DNA from: Curtobacterium sp. ZW137
Lineage (GTDB): Bacteria; Actinomycetota; Actinomycetes; Actinomycetales; Microbacteriaceae
Assembly: GCF_003762905.1 (NCBI RefSeq)
Contig: NZ_RJKS01000002.1
Location: 294,039 to 358,038, forward strand
Reading direction: 5' to 3'
Length of the DNA stretch: 64,000 bases
Part shown: positions 47,371-58,684 of the stretch, in pieces
How the letters are laid out: every line of letters begins with the position of its first letter
Position numbering within the stretch: position 1 is the first letter of the stretch
Notes under the pieces: generated by a model
Database searches by the model: none
What the model saw: only the letters and a program-made list of their open reading frames with translations
What the model was told of the DNA's origin: nothing
Translations under genes and position numbers: made by a program

Positions 47371-48621
47371 ATGGACTTCCCCGCCCTGCTCATCGGCCTC
47401 CTGATCGGCGCGCTCGCGGGCGCCGCCGTCGCGTGGTCGTCCGCCCGGAGCCGCGCCGGCGCCGCCTCCGCGACGGCTGATGCGCTCCGCGCTCGCTTGG
47501 AAGAGGTCCGTCGCGACGCCGACGACCGCCTCGACGCGCAGGACACCCAGTACCGGCGACAGGTCGACTCGCTGGAACGGCGGGCGGCCGAGCTCGAGCA
47601 CCTCGTGCAGCGCATGCACGGCGCCGAGTCCGCCCGGGCGCAGGACGAGTCGAAGGTGCTCACCGCGCTCAGCCCCGTCGCGGACACCCTGGACGTGATG
47701 CGCGCCAAGATCGCCGAGCTCGAACGCTCCCGCAGCGAGCAGTACGGCGCGATCTCGACGCAGCTGCGATCGGCCGCCGAGTCCGAAGAGCGTCTCCGAG
47801 CCACCGCGGAGACGCTCGCGAGCGCACTCTCCGCCAACAACACCCGGGGGGTCTGGGGCGAGACGCAGCTCCGGAACGTGGTCGAGGCGGCGGGGCTCCT
47901 GGAACGCGTCGACTTCGACGTGCAGTCGTCCGTCACCACGTCCGCCGGTGCCGCACGCCCCGACATGATCGTGCACCTGCCCGGCGGCAAGAGCATCGCC
48001 GTCGACGCCAAGGTGCCGTTCAGCGCCTACCTGCAGGCGATGGAGATCCCCGCGTCCGCCGCCGGCGCCGAGGGAGCCCGACGCACGCAGCTGATGGCGC
48101 AGCACGTCAAGGCGCTGCGCGCGCACGTGGACGCCCTCGCCGCGCGGGAGTACTGGTCCGGGTACGACGCCTCGCCCGAGCTCACGGTGGCGTTCATCCC
48201 GTCGGAGTCGCTCATCGCGAGCGCCCTCGCCGCCGACCCGGGGCTGCTCGACCACGCGTTCCGGAAGCGGGTCGCACTCGCCTCGCCCGTCACGCTGTGG
48301 TCGGTCCTCAAGACCGTGGCGTTCTCCTGGCAGCAGGACGTCGTCACCGCTGAGGCCCGTGAGCTCTTCCGGGTCTCGCGGGAGCTCTACGGCCGCCTGT
48401 CGACCATGGCCGGCCACGTGGACAAGCTCGGGCGGGCGATCCGGGGCAGCGTCGTGGACTACAACCGGTTCGTGGGGTCACTCGAACGCCAGGTGCTGCC
48501 GAGCGCGCGGCGGCTGTCACTGCTCGACGAGTCGAAGGTGATCGCGGACCCCACCACGATCGAGGACGAGCCGCGCCTGCTCACCGCACCGGAGCTCGTC
48601 GGCGCCGACCGCGACGACTAG
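47371..48621 (+). CDS. rmuC: DNA recombination protein RmuC
   Basis: 416 aa. N-terminal transmembrane anchor (~4-24, ALLIGLLIGALAGAAVAW), a long coiled coil to ~150, then the RmuC nuclease-like core (NNTRGVWGETQLRNVVEAAGLLE, DMIVHLPGGKSIAVDAKVPFSAY, SPVTLWSVLKTVAFSWQQ). Limits recombination between short inverted repeats by family knowledge. GGAAGG lies 7 nt before the ATG. Transcribed away from the inositol operon; ends 73 bp before the palindrome at 48695. Confidence 0.92.
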   Translation: MDFPALLIGLLIGALAGAAVAWSSARSRAGAASATADALRARLEEVRRDADDRLDAQDTQYRRQVDSLERRAAELEHLVQRMHGAESARAQDESKVLTALSPVADTLDVMRAKIAELERSRSEQYGAISTQLRSAAESEERLRATAETLASALSANNTRGVWGETQLRNVVEAAGLLERVDFDVQSSVTTSAGAARPDMIVHLPGGKSIAVDAKVPFSAYLQAMEIPASAAGAEGARRTQLMAQHVKALRAHVDALAAREYWSGYDASPELTVAFIPSESLIASALAADPGLLDHAFRKRVALASPVTLWSVLKTVAFSWQQDVVTAEARELFRVSRELYGRLSTMAGHVDKLGRAIRGSVVDYNRFVGSLERQVLPSARRLSLLDESKVIADPTTIEDEPRLLTAPELVGADRDD

Positions 48622-48694
48622 CCGACGTCGCGCGGCGTCGCGCGTGCCCGCCCGTCGCGCGTGCCCGCCCGACGCGCGCGGTGCGGATCGCTCC

Positions 48695-48756
48695 CGCACA
48701 ACGAAAACCGAACTGCACCGCGTGTTCACGTGGTGCAGTTCGGTTTTGGTTGTGCG
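48695..48756. repeat. 62-bp palindrome between convergent genes (family B)
   Basis: 28-nt arms with two mismatches around TGTTCA. The left arm begins CGCACAACGAAAACCGAAC. It lies between convergent rmuC and glpX. The outer ~15 nt match the palindrome at 58563-58622 (GCACAACG-AAACCG). Possibly a bidirectional terminator or a mobile palindromic repeat. Confidence 0.75.
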
Positions 48757-48790
48757 AGATTCGCCGGCGGCGCGCGCCGGCGTCAGCGGA

Positions 48791-49780
48791 TCAGAACCAC
48801 TTCTCGGCGCGGTGGTCCGCCTGGATGCGGCGGATCGTGTTCGAGCGCGAGCGGAGCACGAGCGAGTCGGTGTGGATGACCCCGCGCGAGCGGCGGACAC
48901 CGTCGACGAGCACGCCGTCGGTGACACCCGTCGCGACGAAGAACGTGTTGTCGCCCGTGACCAGGTCGTCCTGGTCGAGGACCTTGTCCAGGTCGTGGCC
49001 GGCGGCGATGGCGCGCTCACGCTCCTCGTCGTCCTTCGGCTGGAGCTTGCCGAGGATCACACCGCCGAGCGCCTTGATCGCGCACGCCGTGATGATGCCC
49101 TCGGGGGTGCCGCCGACCCCGACGCACATGTCGATCGGCGAGCCGGGCAGCGCCGCGGCGATGCCACCGGCGACGTCACCGTCGAGCAGCAGCCGGGTAC
49201 CGGCACCGGTCGCACGGATCGCACGGATCAGCTCGTCGTGACGAGGACGGTCGAGCACGGCGATGACCATGTCCTCGAGGTCCTTGTGCTTCGCCTTCGC
49301 CAGCGCACGGATGTTCTCCCCGATCGGCTTCTCGAGGTCCAGGACCCCGCGACCGTCCGGCCCGGCGGCGATCTTGTCCATGTAGAAGACGGCGGACGGG
49401 TCGTACATCGAGCCGCGGTCCGAGACGGCCATCACGGAGATGGCGTTCTGCCGGCCGGCGGCGGTGAGCGAGGTGCCGTCGATCGGGTCGACCGCGATGT
49501 CGCAGGCCGGGCCGTGCCCGTTGCCGACGTGCTCGCCGTTGTAGAGCATCGGGGCGTTGTCCTTCTCGCCCTCACCGATGACGACGACGCCGTCGAAGTT
49601 CACCGTGCCGAGGAACTTGCGCATCGCGTCGACGGCAGCGCCGTCCGCGAGGTTCTTCTCGCCACGACCGACCCACGGCTGCGCCCGGATCGCCGCTGCC
49701 TCCGTCGCACGCACGAGTTCGAGGGCCAGGTTGCGGTCGGGCTGGAGGAACAGGGAGCCGGTTTCAGTGGTGGGAGTCAC
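48791..49780 (-). CDS. glpX: Fructose-1,6-bisphosphatase, class II
   Basis: 329 aa; gluconeogenic phosphatase. Li-sensitive phosphatase-type motifs: [14 protein letters not shown], the metal motif [14 protein letters not shown] and [19 protein letters not shown]. GlpX is the main FBPase of actinobacteria. Start GTG at 49780, with TAGGCT 7 nt upstream (leaderless). Lies next to fba, which makes its substrate, but the two are divergently transcribed. Confidence 0.95.
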   Translation of the reverse strand: MTPTTETGSLFLQPDRNLALELVRATEAAAIRAQPWVGRGEKNLADGAAVDAMRKFLGTVNFDGVVVIGEGEKDNAPMLYNGEHVGNGHGPACDIAVDPIDGTSLTAAGRQNAISVMAVSDRGSMYDPSAVFYMDKIAAGPDGRGVLDLEKPIGENIRALAKAKHKDLEDMVIAVLDRPRHDELIRAIRATGAGTRLLLDGDVAGGIAAALPGSPIDMCVGVGGTPEGIITACAIKALGGVILGKLQPKDDEERERAIAAGHDLDKVLDQDDLVTGDNTFFVATGVTDGVLVDGVRRSRGVIHTDSLVLRSRSNTIRRIQADHRAEKWF

Positions 49781-49787
49781 GCCCGCC

Positions 49788-49793
49788 AGCCTA
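49788..49793 (-). promoter_or_regulatory. -10 element, leaderless glpX
   Basis: TAGGCT (minus strand) seven nucleotides before the GTG at 49780. Confidence 0.45.
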
Positions 49794-49870
49794 CTCAGCG
49801 GTGCCGGGGTCACACACCGGAGCGGCTGACTACGATCGGTTCGGACGCCACCGAGTCGAAGGAGATCCAC

Positions 49871-50899
<1,029 letters not shown>

Positions 50900-50966
50900 T
50901 CCACAGAGCACCATCCGGGAGGGCCGGGGCGCGTCCGCAGGGCGCGTCCCGTGCCACGATGGTCGG

Positions 50967-52229
50967 GTGACCGTCGACGCCATCGCCTCCGAGTTCGCCC
51001 ACTTCGTCACCGAGTCGCCGACGGCGTTCCACGCCGCGGCCGTGACCCGCGACCGGCTCGTCGCCGCCGGCTTCGCCGAGCTCGCCGAGCAGGACGCCTG
51101 GCCGACCGAGCCCGGCGCGTACGTCGTCGTCCGTGACGGCGCGGTGATCGCCTGGCGCGTCCCGACCGGGGCGACCGCGACCACCCCGTTCCGCATCCTC
51201 GGCGCGCACACCGACTCCCCCGGCTTCCGCATCAAGCCGAACCCCGTCGTCCGTGTCGGCGGCTGGGAGCAGTTGAACGTCGAGGTCTACGGCGGTCCGA
51301 TCCTGTCGACGTGGATCGACCGGGACCTGCGGATCGCCGGCCGGGTCGTCCACGCCGACGGCACGGTCACGCTGCTCGACACCGACGCCGTCGCCCGGAT
51401 CCCGAACCTCGCGATCCACCTCGACCGCGGCGTCAACGCCGGGAACGAGATCGACCGGCAGCGGCACACCCTTCCCGTGGTCGGCACGGACGGCACCGCT
51501 GCCGGCGGCGTCGACGCGCTGCAGTGGCTCCGCGGCCGCGTCGGGGAGACCGCCGTCTCGTGGGACCTCTTCCTGGCCGACACGCAGGCTCCCGCGCGGG
51601 TCGGGATCGACGGGTCGTTCCTGGCGTCGGGCCGGATGGACAACCTCACCAGCGTGCACGCCGGACTCCGCGGGATCATCGACGCCCCGACCGACGGTGC
51701 GCACATCCCGGTGTTCGCGGCGTTCGACCACGAAGAAGTCGGCTCCGCGACCCCGTCCGGCGCGGGCGGCCCGTTCCTCGAGGACGTCCTCGGCCGCGTG
51801 CAGGAGGGCCTCGGCGCCACCCGCTCCGAGGCCGCCCGGGCGTTCCGCGCCTCGTGGCTGCTCTCGAGCGACGCCGGGCACCTGGTGCACCCGAACTACG
51901 CGGAGAAGCACGACCCGACCAACCGGCCGCGGCCGGGCGGCGGTCCGCTCCTCAAGATCAGCGCGAACCAGCGCTACATGACCGAGGCGAAGGGCGAAGC
52001 CGTCTTCGCTGCGGCCTGCGACGCGGCCGGGGTGGCGTACCAGCCGTTCGTGAACGTCAACACGATCCCGGGCGGCTCCACGATCGGTCCGATCGCGGCG
52101 ACCCGGCTCGGGATCCCCACGGTCGACATCGGCGTCGGGCTGCTCTCGATGCACTCGGTCCGCGAACTCGTGCACGTCGAGGACCTCGCGGCGCTGCACG
52201 GCGCCGTCACGAGCTTCCTGGCGGGCTGA
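50967..52229 (+). CDS. M18-family aspartyl-type aminopeptidase
   Basis: 420 aa zinc aminopeptidase of the M18 family (DNPEP/PepI-like). Zinc ligands: H in [15 protein letters not shown] in [11 protein letters not shown], the EE pair in FDHEEVGS, D in [12 protein letters not shown] and the late histidine in LLSMHSVRE. Prefers acidic or neutral N-terminal residues in the family. GTG start with CACGAT 6 nt upstream, consistent with a leaderless transcript. Confidence 0.92.
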   Translation: MTVDAIASEFAHFVTESPTAFHAAAVTRDRLVAAGFAELAEQDAWPTEPGAYVVVRDGAVIAWRVPTGATATTPFRILGAHTDSPGFRIKPNPVVRVGGWEQLNVEVYGGPILSTWIDRDLRIAGRVVHADGTVTLLDTDAVARIPNLAIHLDRGVNAGNEIDRQRHTLPVVGTDGTAAGGVDALQWLRGRVGETAVSWDLFLADTQAPARVGIDGSFLASGRMDNLTSVHAGLRGIIDAPTDGAHIPVFAAFDHEEVGSATPSGAGGPFLEDVLGRVQEGLGATRSEAARAFRASWLLSSDAGHLVHPNYAEKHDPTNRPRPGGGPLLKISANQRYMTEAKGEAVFAAACDAAGVAYQPFVNVNTIPGGSTIGPIAATRLGIPTVDIGVGLLSMHSVRELVHVEDLAALHGAVTSFLAG

Positions 52230-52254
52230 CGGCGGCGGGCCCTGCCTCGGCGGC

Positions 52255-52360
52255 CCTCGGCTGGGCCCGAACCTGGGCTTGGGCTTGGGCTTGGGCCCGA
52301 GCCTGGGCCTGGGCCTGGGCCATGGCCTCGGCCTCGGCCTCGGCCTGGGCCTTGCCGGTC
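52255..52360. repeat. Hexamer repeat tract (TGGGCY-type), intergenic
   Basis: About 100 bp of imperfect 6-bp units: CTTGGG/CCTGGG repeats then GCCTCG repeats, all open in several frames (reads as Ala-Gln or Leu-Gly dipeptides). It sits between convergent M18 and DUF6264 genes. Probably slippage-prone and variable between strains. Confidence 0.75.
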
Positions 52361-52370
52361 CGGGTCCCGG

Positions 52371-53039
52371 TCAGGAACCGGCGTGCTGCACGAGCCACGC
52401 CATGAAGTGGCCGTCCTGCATCACGACGGTGAGGAACGCCGACATCGTGACCACGGTCGCGACGACGCCACCGAGGAGCGGCACCCAGACGGTGCGCTTC
52501 CGGCGGCGGAGACGGACGATCGACCACCAGGCGACGAGGACGAACACCACGACGCTGCCGAGGGCGCTCACGATCGCCGCCGTCGTCAGCTCACCCGGGT
52601 CGGACAGTGCCGTGTACCGGAGCTCGAGTTCGCGGGCGACGCCGGACGCCACGGTGCCGACGGACAGCGACTGCACGACCGAGACGAGCCCGAACGCGAG
52701 CAGCATCACGGAGAGCAGGAAGTCGGCGGGCGATGCGCCGAAGCGGGCGGCGACGGGGCCGTCGGCCGGTGCCTGGTCCCGGGCCGGAGCGGGCGTCCGG
52801 GACGCTGTGGTCGTCGGTGGCGCAGTGCTCGTCCGGGGTGCCCCGGTGGCGGCTGCCTGCTGTGCGGCGCGGGCCTGTTCGCGGCGTTCCTGCTCCGCGA
52901 GGACCGGGTTGACCCAGCCGTCGGGGGCGTACTCGCCGTACTGCGGGGCCGGACGACCCTGGACGCGGACGTCCGCCGTGCCGGCGTGGTCAGGAGCCGC
53001 GCGGTCCGGGACCGCGGACCACCCGTCGTCGGCGCTCAC
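52371..53039 (-). CDS. DUF6264-like membrane protein
   Basis: 222 aa. Residues 1-~110 are Pro/Ala/Thr-rich and disordered, with an early [25 protein letters not shown] motif; three transmembrane helices follow, at about 117-138, 158-180 and 190-212. This matches DUF6264-type proteins of Microbacteriaceae, of unknown function. GTG overlaps the ispH stop (GTGA), so it is cotranslated with ispH. Confidence 0.75.
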   Translation of the reverse strand: MSADDGWSAVPDRAAPDHAGTADVRVQGRPAPQYGEYAPDGWVNPVLAEQERREQARAAQQAAATGAPRTSTAPPTTTASRTPAPARDQAPADGPVAARFGASPADFLLSVMLLAFGLVSVVQSLSVGTVASGVARELELRYTALSDPGELTTAAIVSALGSVVVFVLVAWWSIVRLRRRKRTVWVPLLGGVVATVVTMSAFLTVVMQDGHFMAWLVQHAGS

Positions 53040-54100
53040 CGGTTCCGCCCGCCCAGCGCGCGCGTCGGGTTGCCCGCCGCGTCGGTGCGGAGTTCCTTGG
53101 GCAGGGAGAACATCAGGTCCTCGTGCGCGGTCACGACCTCTTCCACGCTGCCGTAGCCCGCGTCCGCCAGCTGTTCGAGGACCTCGTGCACGAGTTCTTC
53201 GGGCACCGACGCACCGCTCGTGACGCCGACGGTCAGCACGCCGTCGAGCCACTCCTGCCGGATCTCCTCCGCGTAGTCCACGCGGTGGGCCGCACGTGCG
53301 CCGTGCTCCAACGCCACCTCGACCAGGCGGACGCTGTTCGACGAGTTCGCCGAGCCGACGACGATCACCAGGTCGGCCTGCGGGGCGACCTTCTTGATCG
53401 CGACCTGCCGGTTCTGCGTGGCGTAGCAGATGTCGTCCGAGGGCGGGTTCTCGATGGTGGGGAACTTCTCGCGCAGGAGCCGGACGGTCTCCATCGTCTC
53501 GTCGACGCTCAGCGTGGTCTGGGAGAGCCACACGAGGTTGTCGGGGTCGTCCACCACGAGGTCGGCGACGTCCTCGGGTCCGTTCACCAGGATCGTGCGC
53601 TCGGGTGCGTGCCCCATCGTGCCCTCGACCTCTTCGTGGCCGGTGTGCCCGATGAGGATGATCGTGCGCTCGGCCTTCGCGAACCGGGTGGCCTCGCGGT
53701 GCACCTTCGTGACGAGGGGGCAGGTCGCGTCGATGGCGTGCAGGTCGCGCTCGGCGGCACCGGCGACGACCGCGGGTGAGACGCCGTGGGCACTGAACAC
53801 GACGTGCGATCCGCGGGGCACCTCGGAGACGTCGTCGACGAACACGGCACCGCGCTGCTCGAGCGTCGACACGACGTGCACGTTGTGGACGATCTGCTTC
53901 CGGACGTAGACGGGTTCGCCGTACTGTTCCAGGGCCTTCTCGACGGCGACGACGGCGCGGTCGACCCCGGCGCAGTACCCGCGGGGCGCTGCGAGCAGGA
54001 CCTTCTTCGTCCCCGTGACCGGGTCGTTCCGCAGCCGACCGCGCGGCGCGGGGCTGCGCGGCGGGGCGAGTGGGACCGAGTGGCCGTTGGTGATCGTCAC
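53036..54100 (-). CDS. ispH: 4-hydroxy-3-methylbut-2-enyl diphosphate reductase
   Basis: 354 aa iron-sulfur enzyme, last step of the MEP isoprenoid pathway. Cluster cysteines: [21 protein letters not shown] and [11 protein letters not shown]; substrate motifs FSAHGVSP and [11 protein letters not shown]. An extra ~30-residue polar N-terminus precedes the core; the GTG at 54100 has TATCAT 7 nt upstream. Divergent from xseA, as in other actinobacteria. Confidence 0.95.
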   Translation of the reverse strand: MTITNGHSVPLAPPRSPAPRGRLRNDPVTGTKKVLLAAPRGYCAGVDRAVVAVEKALEQYGEPVYVRKQIVHNVHVVSTLEQRGAVFVDDVSEVPRGSHVVFSAHGVSPAVVAGAAERDLHAIDATCPLVTKVHREATRFAKAERTIILIGHTGHEEVEGTMGHAPERTILVNGPEDVADLVVDDPDNLVWLSQTTLSVDETMETVRLLREKFPTIENPPSDDICYATQNRQVAIKKVAPQADLVIVVGSANSSNSVRLVEVALEHGARAAHRVDYAEEIRQEWLDGVLTVGVTSGASVPEELVHEVLEQLADAGYGSVEEVVTAHEDLMFSLPKELRTDAAGNPTRALGGRNR

Positions 54101-54107
54101 GTCCCCG

Positions 54108-54113
54108 ATGATA
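54108..54113 (-). promoter_or_regulatory. -10 element, leaderless ispH
   Basis: TATCAT (minus strand) seven nucleotides before the GTG at 54100. Confidence 0.45.
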
Positions 54114-54190
54114 GGTGAGCGGGACCGACACCGGCTGGGCGCACGTCAGCGGTGTCCGGCACGATGGGACCGCACCACCAGGAGGAGCGC

Positions 54191-55429
54191 ATGGCGATCG
54201 AACAGGGACCCCCGACGGCCGACAACCCGTGGCCCGTCGCGCTGCTCGGCGCGAAGATGCGGGACTGGATCGACCGCCTCGGCACCGCCTGGGTCGAGGG
54301 CGAGATCACGCAGTGGAACGTCGCCGGCGGCAACGTCTACGGCAAGCTCAAGGACGTCGAGGTCGACGCGACCGTGTCGTTCTCGATCTGGTCGAGCGTC
54401 CGCTCCCGGGTCCCCGCCGACCTGAAGCAGGGCGCGCGGGTCGTCGCGGCCGTCAAGCCGAACTACTGGGTCAAGGGCGGCTCGCTGACGATGCAGGTCG
54501 TCGAGATGAAGCACGTCGGCCTCGGCGACCTCCTCGAGCGTCTCGAACGCCTGCGCCGGACCCTCGCGGAAGAGGGCCTCTTCGACCCCGCGCGCAAGCG
54601 TCGGCTGCCGTTCCTCCCCCACCGCATCGGGCTGGTCACCGGCAAGGACTCCGACGCCGAGAAGGACGTCAAGCGGAACGCCCAGCTGCGCTGGCCGCAG
54701 GTGGAGTTCCGGACGATCCACGCCGCGGTGCAAGGCGAGCGTGCCGTCGCCGAGGTGACCGCCGCGATCCAGGAACTCGACGCCGACCCCGAGGTCGACG
54801 TCATCATCATCGCCCGCGGTGGCGGCGACTTCCAGAACCTGCTCGGCTTCAGCGACGAAGGACTCGTCCGTGCCGCTGCCGCCGCGACGACCCCGATCGT
54901 CTCGGCGATCGGGCACGAAGCCGACCGACCGATCCTCGACGAGGTCGCGGACCTCCGGGCGTCGACCCCGACCGATGCCGCCAAGCGCGTGGTGCCCGAC
55001 GTCGCCGAGGAACTCGCGAACGTCCGGCAGGCCCGGGCCCGGCTCGGGCTGCGGCTCTCGCACACCCTCTCGGTCGAGGCGGACCGGATCGCGGCGCTCC
55101 GCTCCCGTCCGGCGCTCGCCTCCACCGCCTGGCTCGTCGACACCCGCGCCGAAGAAGTGGCGCGCGACCTCTCCCGCGCCCGGGAACTCCTCGACCGCCG
55201 CATCGAGCGGTCGCACTCGGACGTCGGACACCTGACCGGCCGACTCCGGGCGCTCTCGCCGCGCGACACCCTGCGTCGCGGCTACGCCATCGTGCAGACC
55301 ACGGACGGCGCGGTCGTCCGTGCCGCGGCCGACCTCGACGGCCGGGCGGACGTCCGGGTCACCCTCGGCGCCGGCACCGCGACCGGAACGCTCGAGTCGG
55401 AGGGCCCGGGCCCCGACGGCGAAGGCTGA
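54191..55429 (+). CDS. xseA: Exodeoxyribonuclease VII large subunit
   Basis: 412 aa. N-terminal OB domain (MRDWIDRLGTAWVEGEITQWNVAGGNVYGKLKD), catalytic core LPHRIGLVTGKDSDAEKDVKRNA and IIIARGGGDFQNLLGFSDEGLVRA, then the long coiled-coil arm and C-terminal LSPRDTLRRGYAIV. Degrades single-stranded DNA together with XseB. ATG at 54191 with GGAGGAG upstream; xseB follows 36 bp later. Confidence 0.95.
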   Translation: MAIEQGPPTADNPWPVALLGAKMRDWIDRLGTAWVEGEITQWNVAGGNVYGKLKDVEVDATVSFSIWSSVRSRVPADLKQGARVVAAVKPNYWVKGGSLTMQVVEMKHVGLGDLLERLERLRRTLAEEGLFDPARKRRLPFLPHRIGLVTGKDSDAEKDVKRNAQLRWPQVEFRTIHAAVQGERAVAEVTAAIQELDADPEVDVIIIARGGGDFQNLLGFSDEGLVRAAAAATTPIVSAIGHEADRPILDEVADLRASTPTDAAKRVVPDVAEELANVRQARARLGLRLSHTLSVEADRIAALRSRPALASTAWLVDTRAEEVARDLSRARELLDRRIERSHSDVGHLTGRLRALSPRDTLRRGYAIVQTTDGAVVRAAADLDGRADVRVTLGAGTATGTLESEGPGPDGEG

Positions 55430-55453
55430 TCCGGAGCGTCGGTGGACCCTCGG

Positions 55454-55459
55454 TAGGAT
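55454..55459 (+). promoter_or_regulatory. Possible own -10 element for xseB
   Basis: TAGGAT six nucleotides before the xseB GTG at 55466, in the 36-bp gap after xseA. Confidence 0.4.
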
Positions 55460-55465
55460 CAGGGG

Positions 55466-55699
55466 GTGTCATCCGAGGAACAGTCCGAGTCCGACGTCCG
55501 GTCCCTGAGCTACGAGGCCGCGCGCGACGAACTCGTGCGCGTCGTCGCCGAGCTCGAGCAGGGCTCGGCCACGCTCGAGCGCTCGCTGTCGCTCTGGGAA
55601 CGCGGTGAGGCGCTCGCCGCCCGCTGCGAGGAGTGGCTCGTCGGCGCGCGCGCCCGACTCGACGCCGCCCGTGCCGCAACCGAGGACGCCGACCGGTGA
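55466..55699 (+). CDS. xseB: Exodeoxyribonuclease VII small subunit
   Basis: 77 aa helical protein: [45 protein letters not shown] is the full XseB hairpin. Partners XseA in a large hetero-oligomer. GTG start; stop overlaps the DUF4245 gene (GTGA). Confidence 0.93.
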   Translation: MSSEEQSESDVRSLSYEAARDELVRVVAELEQGSATLERSLSLWERGEALAARCEEWLVGARARLDAARAATEDADR

Positions 55700-56334
55700 C
55701 CGACCCCGAGACCGGCCGCCCGATCGTCGCGGAGCTCGGCCGCCCCGAGACCGCCGAAGAGACCTGGGCCCGCAAGGACACCGCGCGCCGCGCCCGTCGG
55801 CAGCACCAGACCGCGTTCAACCTCGTCCTCGCGCTGATCGCATCGCTCGGCATCGTGGTCTTCCTCGTCGCCGTCGTCGCACGCCCCGACAGCACCGTCG
55901 ACCGTGACGTCGACTACCGTCAGGTCGCCTCGCAGGCGGACGTCCCCGGCGTCACCCTCGCGGCGCCGGCGCTCCCGAGCTCGTACACGTCGAACCGTGC
56001 GGACTACAAGGACCGGGCCGCGGACGGCGTCGACGTCTGGACGGTCGGCTTCCTCACCCCGGACGACCAGTTCGTCGGCCTGCAGCAGGGCATCGGCGCG
56101 AACCCGACGTGGGTCGCGAACCAGCTCGACCAGCACGCCGCGACCGGCAGCCGCACGATCAGCGGCACGAAGTGGACCGTGTACGACCGCCGCGACGAAG
56201 GCAAGGACGCCGGCAACCAGGCGTACTCGCTCGTCGCGACCTTCGGCAAGAGCACCATCGTGCTCGCCGGCACGGCGGACGAGAAGTCCTTCACGACCAT
56301 CGCCACGGCCGTGGCGAAGCAGCTCGGCGCCTGA
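55696..56334 (+). CDS. DUF4245-domain membrane-anchored protein
   Basis: 212 aa. Cytoplasmic ~45-residue N-terminus, one transmembrane helix at about 47-67 ([19 protein letters not shown]), then an extracellular DUF4245 domain ([46 protein letters not shown]). DUF4245 proteins are restricted to actinobacteria and their function is unknown. It overlaps xseB (GTGA) and precedes carbonic anhydrase. Confidence 0.9.
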   Translation: MTDPETGRPIVAELGRPETAEETWARKDTARRARRQHQTAFNLVLALIASLGIVVFLVAVVARPDSTVDRDVDYRQVASQADVPGVTLAAPALPSSYTSNRADYKDRAADGVDVWTVGFLTPDDQFVGLQQGIGANPTWVANQLDQHAATGSRTISGTKWTVYDRRDEGKDAGNQAYSLVATFGKSTIVLAGTADEKSFTTIATAVAKQLGA

Positions 56335-56371
56335 GCGCGCAGCACCACCCGAACCCGAGGAGCAGGACCCC

Positions 56372-56986
56372 ATGACCGATCGCGCCGCGTCCACCCCCGC
56401 CGAGGCACTCCGTCTCCTCGTCGAGGGGAACGCCCGGTTCGCCGCCGACAAGCGACGCACCGGCCGCATCGACCCCGAGCGTCGCAGCGAACTCGCCGGC
56501 TCGCAGGCCCCGTTCGCCACGGTCCTCGGCTGCTCCGACTCCCGCGTGCCGTTCGAGCACGTGTTCGACGCCGGCATCGGTGACGTCTTCGCCATCCGCA
56601 ACGCCGGCCAGATCGTCGACGACGTCGTCCTCGGCTCGATCGAGTTCGCGGTCGTCGCGCTCGGCACCCCGCTCGTCGTGGTCCTGCGGCACACCAAGTG
56701 CGGGGCCGTCGCCGCGGCCCGTTCCGGCGAGCCGGTCCCCGCACCGCACCTGCAGGTCCTCGTCGACGCGATCGCCCCGAGCGTCGAACGGGTGCGCGCG
56801 ACCGACGCCGACCTGCCCCAGGAAGCCATCGGAGCCGCCCACCTCGAAGCCACGCTCGCCGCCGTGCTCGAGCGCTCCGGTGCCGTGTCCGACGCCATCG
56901 CCGAGGGTAGATTGGCCGTCGTCGGTGCGACCTACGACCTCACCACGGGCGAAGTGTCGATCGACACCGTCGTGGGCGACGCCTGA
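56372..56986 (+). CDS. Beta-class carbonic anhydrase
   Basis: 204 aa zinc enzyme interconverting CO2 and bicarbonate. Zinc ligands: C in [14 protein letters not shown], and H and C in LRHTKCGAV; the Asp-Arg dyad is in SDSR. Start at 56372 preceded by GAGGAGCAGG. Probably the last member of the xseA-xseB-DUF4245 transcription unit, or cotranscribed with fumC 38 bp downstream. Confidence 0.94.
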   Translation: MTDRAASTPAEALRLLVEGNARFAADKRRTGRIDPERRSELAGSQAPFATVLGCSDSRVPFEHVFDAGIGDVFAIRNAGQIVDDVVLGSIEFAVVALGTPLVVVLRHTKCGAVAAARSGEPVPAPHLQVLVDAIAPSVERVRATDADLPQEAIGAAHLEATLAAVLERSGAVSDAIAEGRLAVVGATYDLTTGEVSIDTVVGDA

Positions 56987-57024
56987 TCCACGACATCAGC
57001 CCCACCAGGAAGGACCACGACGAC

Positions 57025-58437
57025 GTGACCGACACCACCACGCAGCCCGCGACGACCGACTACCGGATCGAACACGACACGATGGGCGAGGTCCGCGTGC
57101 CCGCGTCCGCGCTCTACCGCGCGCAGACGCAGCGCGCCGTCGAGAACTTCCCGATCTCCGGCACCGGGCTCGAGTCGGCGCAGATCGTCGCCCTGGCCCG
57201 GATCAAGCGCGCCGCCGCGATCGTGAACGGCCAGCTCGGCATCGTCGACGCCGCCGTCGCGGACGCCATCGTGCAGGCCGCCGACACGATCATCGCCGGT
57301 GAGCACCACGACCAGTTCCCGGTCGACGTCTACCAGACCGGCAGCGGCACCTCCTCGAACATGAACATGAACGAGGTCCTGGCGACCCTCGCGTCGCGGA
57401 GCGGCACGGACGTGCACCCGAACGACCACGTGAACGCCTCGCAGTCCTCGAACGACGTCTTCCCGACCTCGGTCCACGTCGCCGTGACGGACGCGCTGAT
57501 CCGGTCGCTCGTCCCTGCGCTCACGCACCTGGCCGAGTCGCTCGAGGCCAAGGCCACGCTCTGGGCCGACGCGGTGAAGTCGGGCCGCACGCACCTGATG
57601 GACGCCACCCCGGTCACCCTCGGCCAGGAGTTCGGCGGGTACGCGCGCCAGATCCGTCTCGGCATCGAGCGTGTCAACGCCACGCTCCCCCGCGTCGCCG
57701 AGGTCCCGCTCGGCGGCACCGCCGTCGGTACCGGCATCAACACGCCCACCGGCTTCCCGCAGCGGGTCATCGCCCAGCTCGCCGAGGACACCGGCCTGCC
57801 GATCACCGAGGCGCTCGACCACTTCGAGGCGCAGGGCGCACGTGACGCCCTCGTCGAGGCGTCGGGCGCGCTCAAGGTCCTCGCCGTCAGCCTGACCAAG
57901 ATCAACAACGACCTGCGCTGGATGGGTTCCGGCCCGAACACCGGCCTCGGCGAACTGCACATCCCGGACCTGCAGCCCGGCTCGTCGATCATGCCCGGCA
58001 AGGTGAACCCGGTCATCCCGGAGGCCACCCTGATGGTCGCCGCGCGGGTCATCGGCAACGACGCCACGGTCTCGTGGGCCGGTGCGTCCGGTGCCTTCGA
58101 GCTCAACGTCGCGATCCCGGTGATGGGCACCGCGCTGCTCGAGTCGATCCGCCTGCTCGCCAACAGCTCCCGCGTGCTCGCCGACAAGACCGTCGACGGG
58201 CTCCAGGCGAACCTCGAACGCGCCCGCGCCTTCGCGGAGTCGTCGCCGTCGATCGTGACGCCACTGAACCGGGTCATCGGCTACGAGGCCGCGGCCAAGG
58301 TCGCGAAGTACGCCGTCGCCGAGGGCATCACCGTCCGCGAAGCGGTCGTGGCGCTCGGCCACGTCGAGCGTGGCGAGGTCACCGAGGCCCAGCTCGACGA
58401 GGCCCTCGACGTCCTCAGCATGACCCACCCGAACTGA
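57025..58437 (+). CDS. fumC: Class II fumarate hydratase
   Basis: 470 aa TCA-cycle enzyme. Signature [15 protein letters not shown] in the C-terminal half; [17 protein letters not shown] and the [15 protein letters not shown] loop form the active site with residues of three subunits. GTG start with GGAAGGA ~11 nt upstream. Followed by two palindromes. Confidence 0.96.
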   Translation: MTDTTTQPATTDYRIEHDTMGEVRVPASALYRAQTQRAVENFPISGTGLESAQIVALARIKRAAAIVNGQLGIVDAAVADAIVQAADTIIAGEHHDQFPVDVYQTGSGTSSNMNMNEVLATLASRSGTDVHPNDHVNASQSSNDVFPTSVHVAVTDALIRSLVPALTHLAESLEAKATLWADAVKSGRTHLMDATPVTLGQEFGGYARQIRLGIERVNATLPRVAEVPLGGTAVGTGINTPTGFPQRVIAQLAEDTGLPITEALDHFEAQGARDALVEASGALKVLAVSLTKINNDLRWMGSGPNTGLGELHIPDLQPGSSIMPGKVNPVIPEATLMVAARVIGNDATVSWAGASGAFELNVAIPVMGTALLESIRLLANSSRVLADKTVDGLQANLERARAFAESSPSIVTPLNRVIGYEAAAKVAKYAVAEGITVREAVVALGHVERGEVTEAQLDEALDVLSMTHPN

Positions 58438-58482
58438 GCCGACGCGCGTCGCCACCACGACGGCTGACGCGACCACACGGCC

Positions 58483-58522
58483 GACGGGAGGCCCGGTGCC
58501 AGCTGGCACCGGGCCTCCCGTC
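58483..58522. terminator. Perfect 40-bp palindrome after fumC (family A variant)
   Basis: Outer arm GACGGGAGGCCCG (as at 11027 and 63326), inner GGTGCCAGCTGGCACC (as at 36779). It lies 45 bp after the fumC stop; probable terminator. Confidence 0.75.
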
Positions 58523-58562
58523 CGTCCCGGCGTCCCCACGTCGGCCAGCGCGTGCTGGCGGC

Positions 58563-58622
58563 GCACAACGGAAACCGCCTCGAACCACGGACGTCCGTGG
58601 TTCGAGGCGGTTTCCGTTGTGC
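58563..58622. repeat. Perfect 60-bp palindrome between convergent genes (family B)
   Basis: Two 30-nt arms without loop: the left arm starts GCACAACGGAAACCGCCTCG and is exactly complementary to the right. It lies between convergent fumC and phoH; its outer end matches the 48695-48756 palindrome. Confidence 0.8.
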
Positions 58623-58684
58623 AAGTCCGGCCCGCACCAGCCGCGGCCGCGGCGGGCGGCGCGGGCGGCGCCGCGGCCGCGGCG

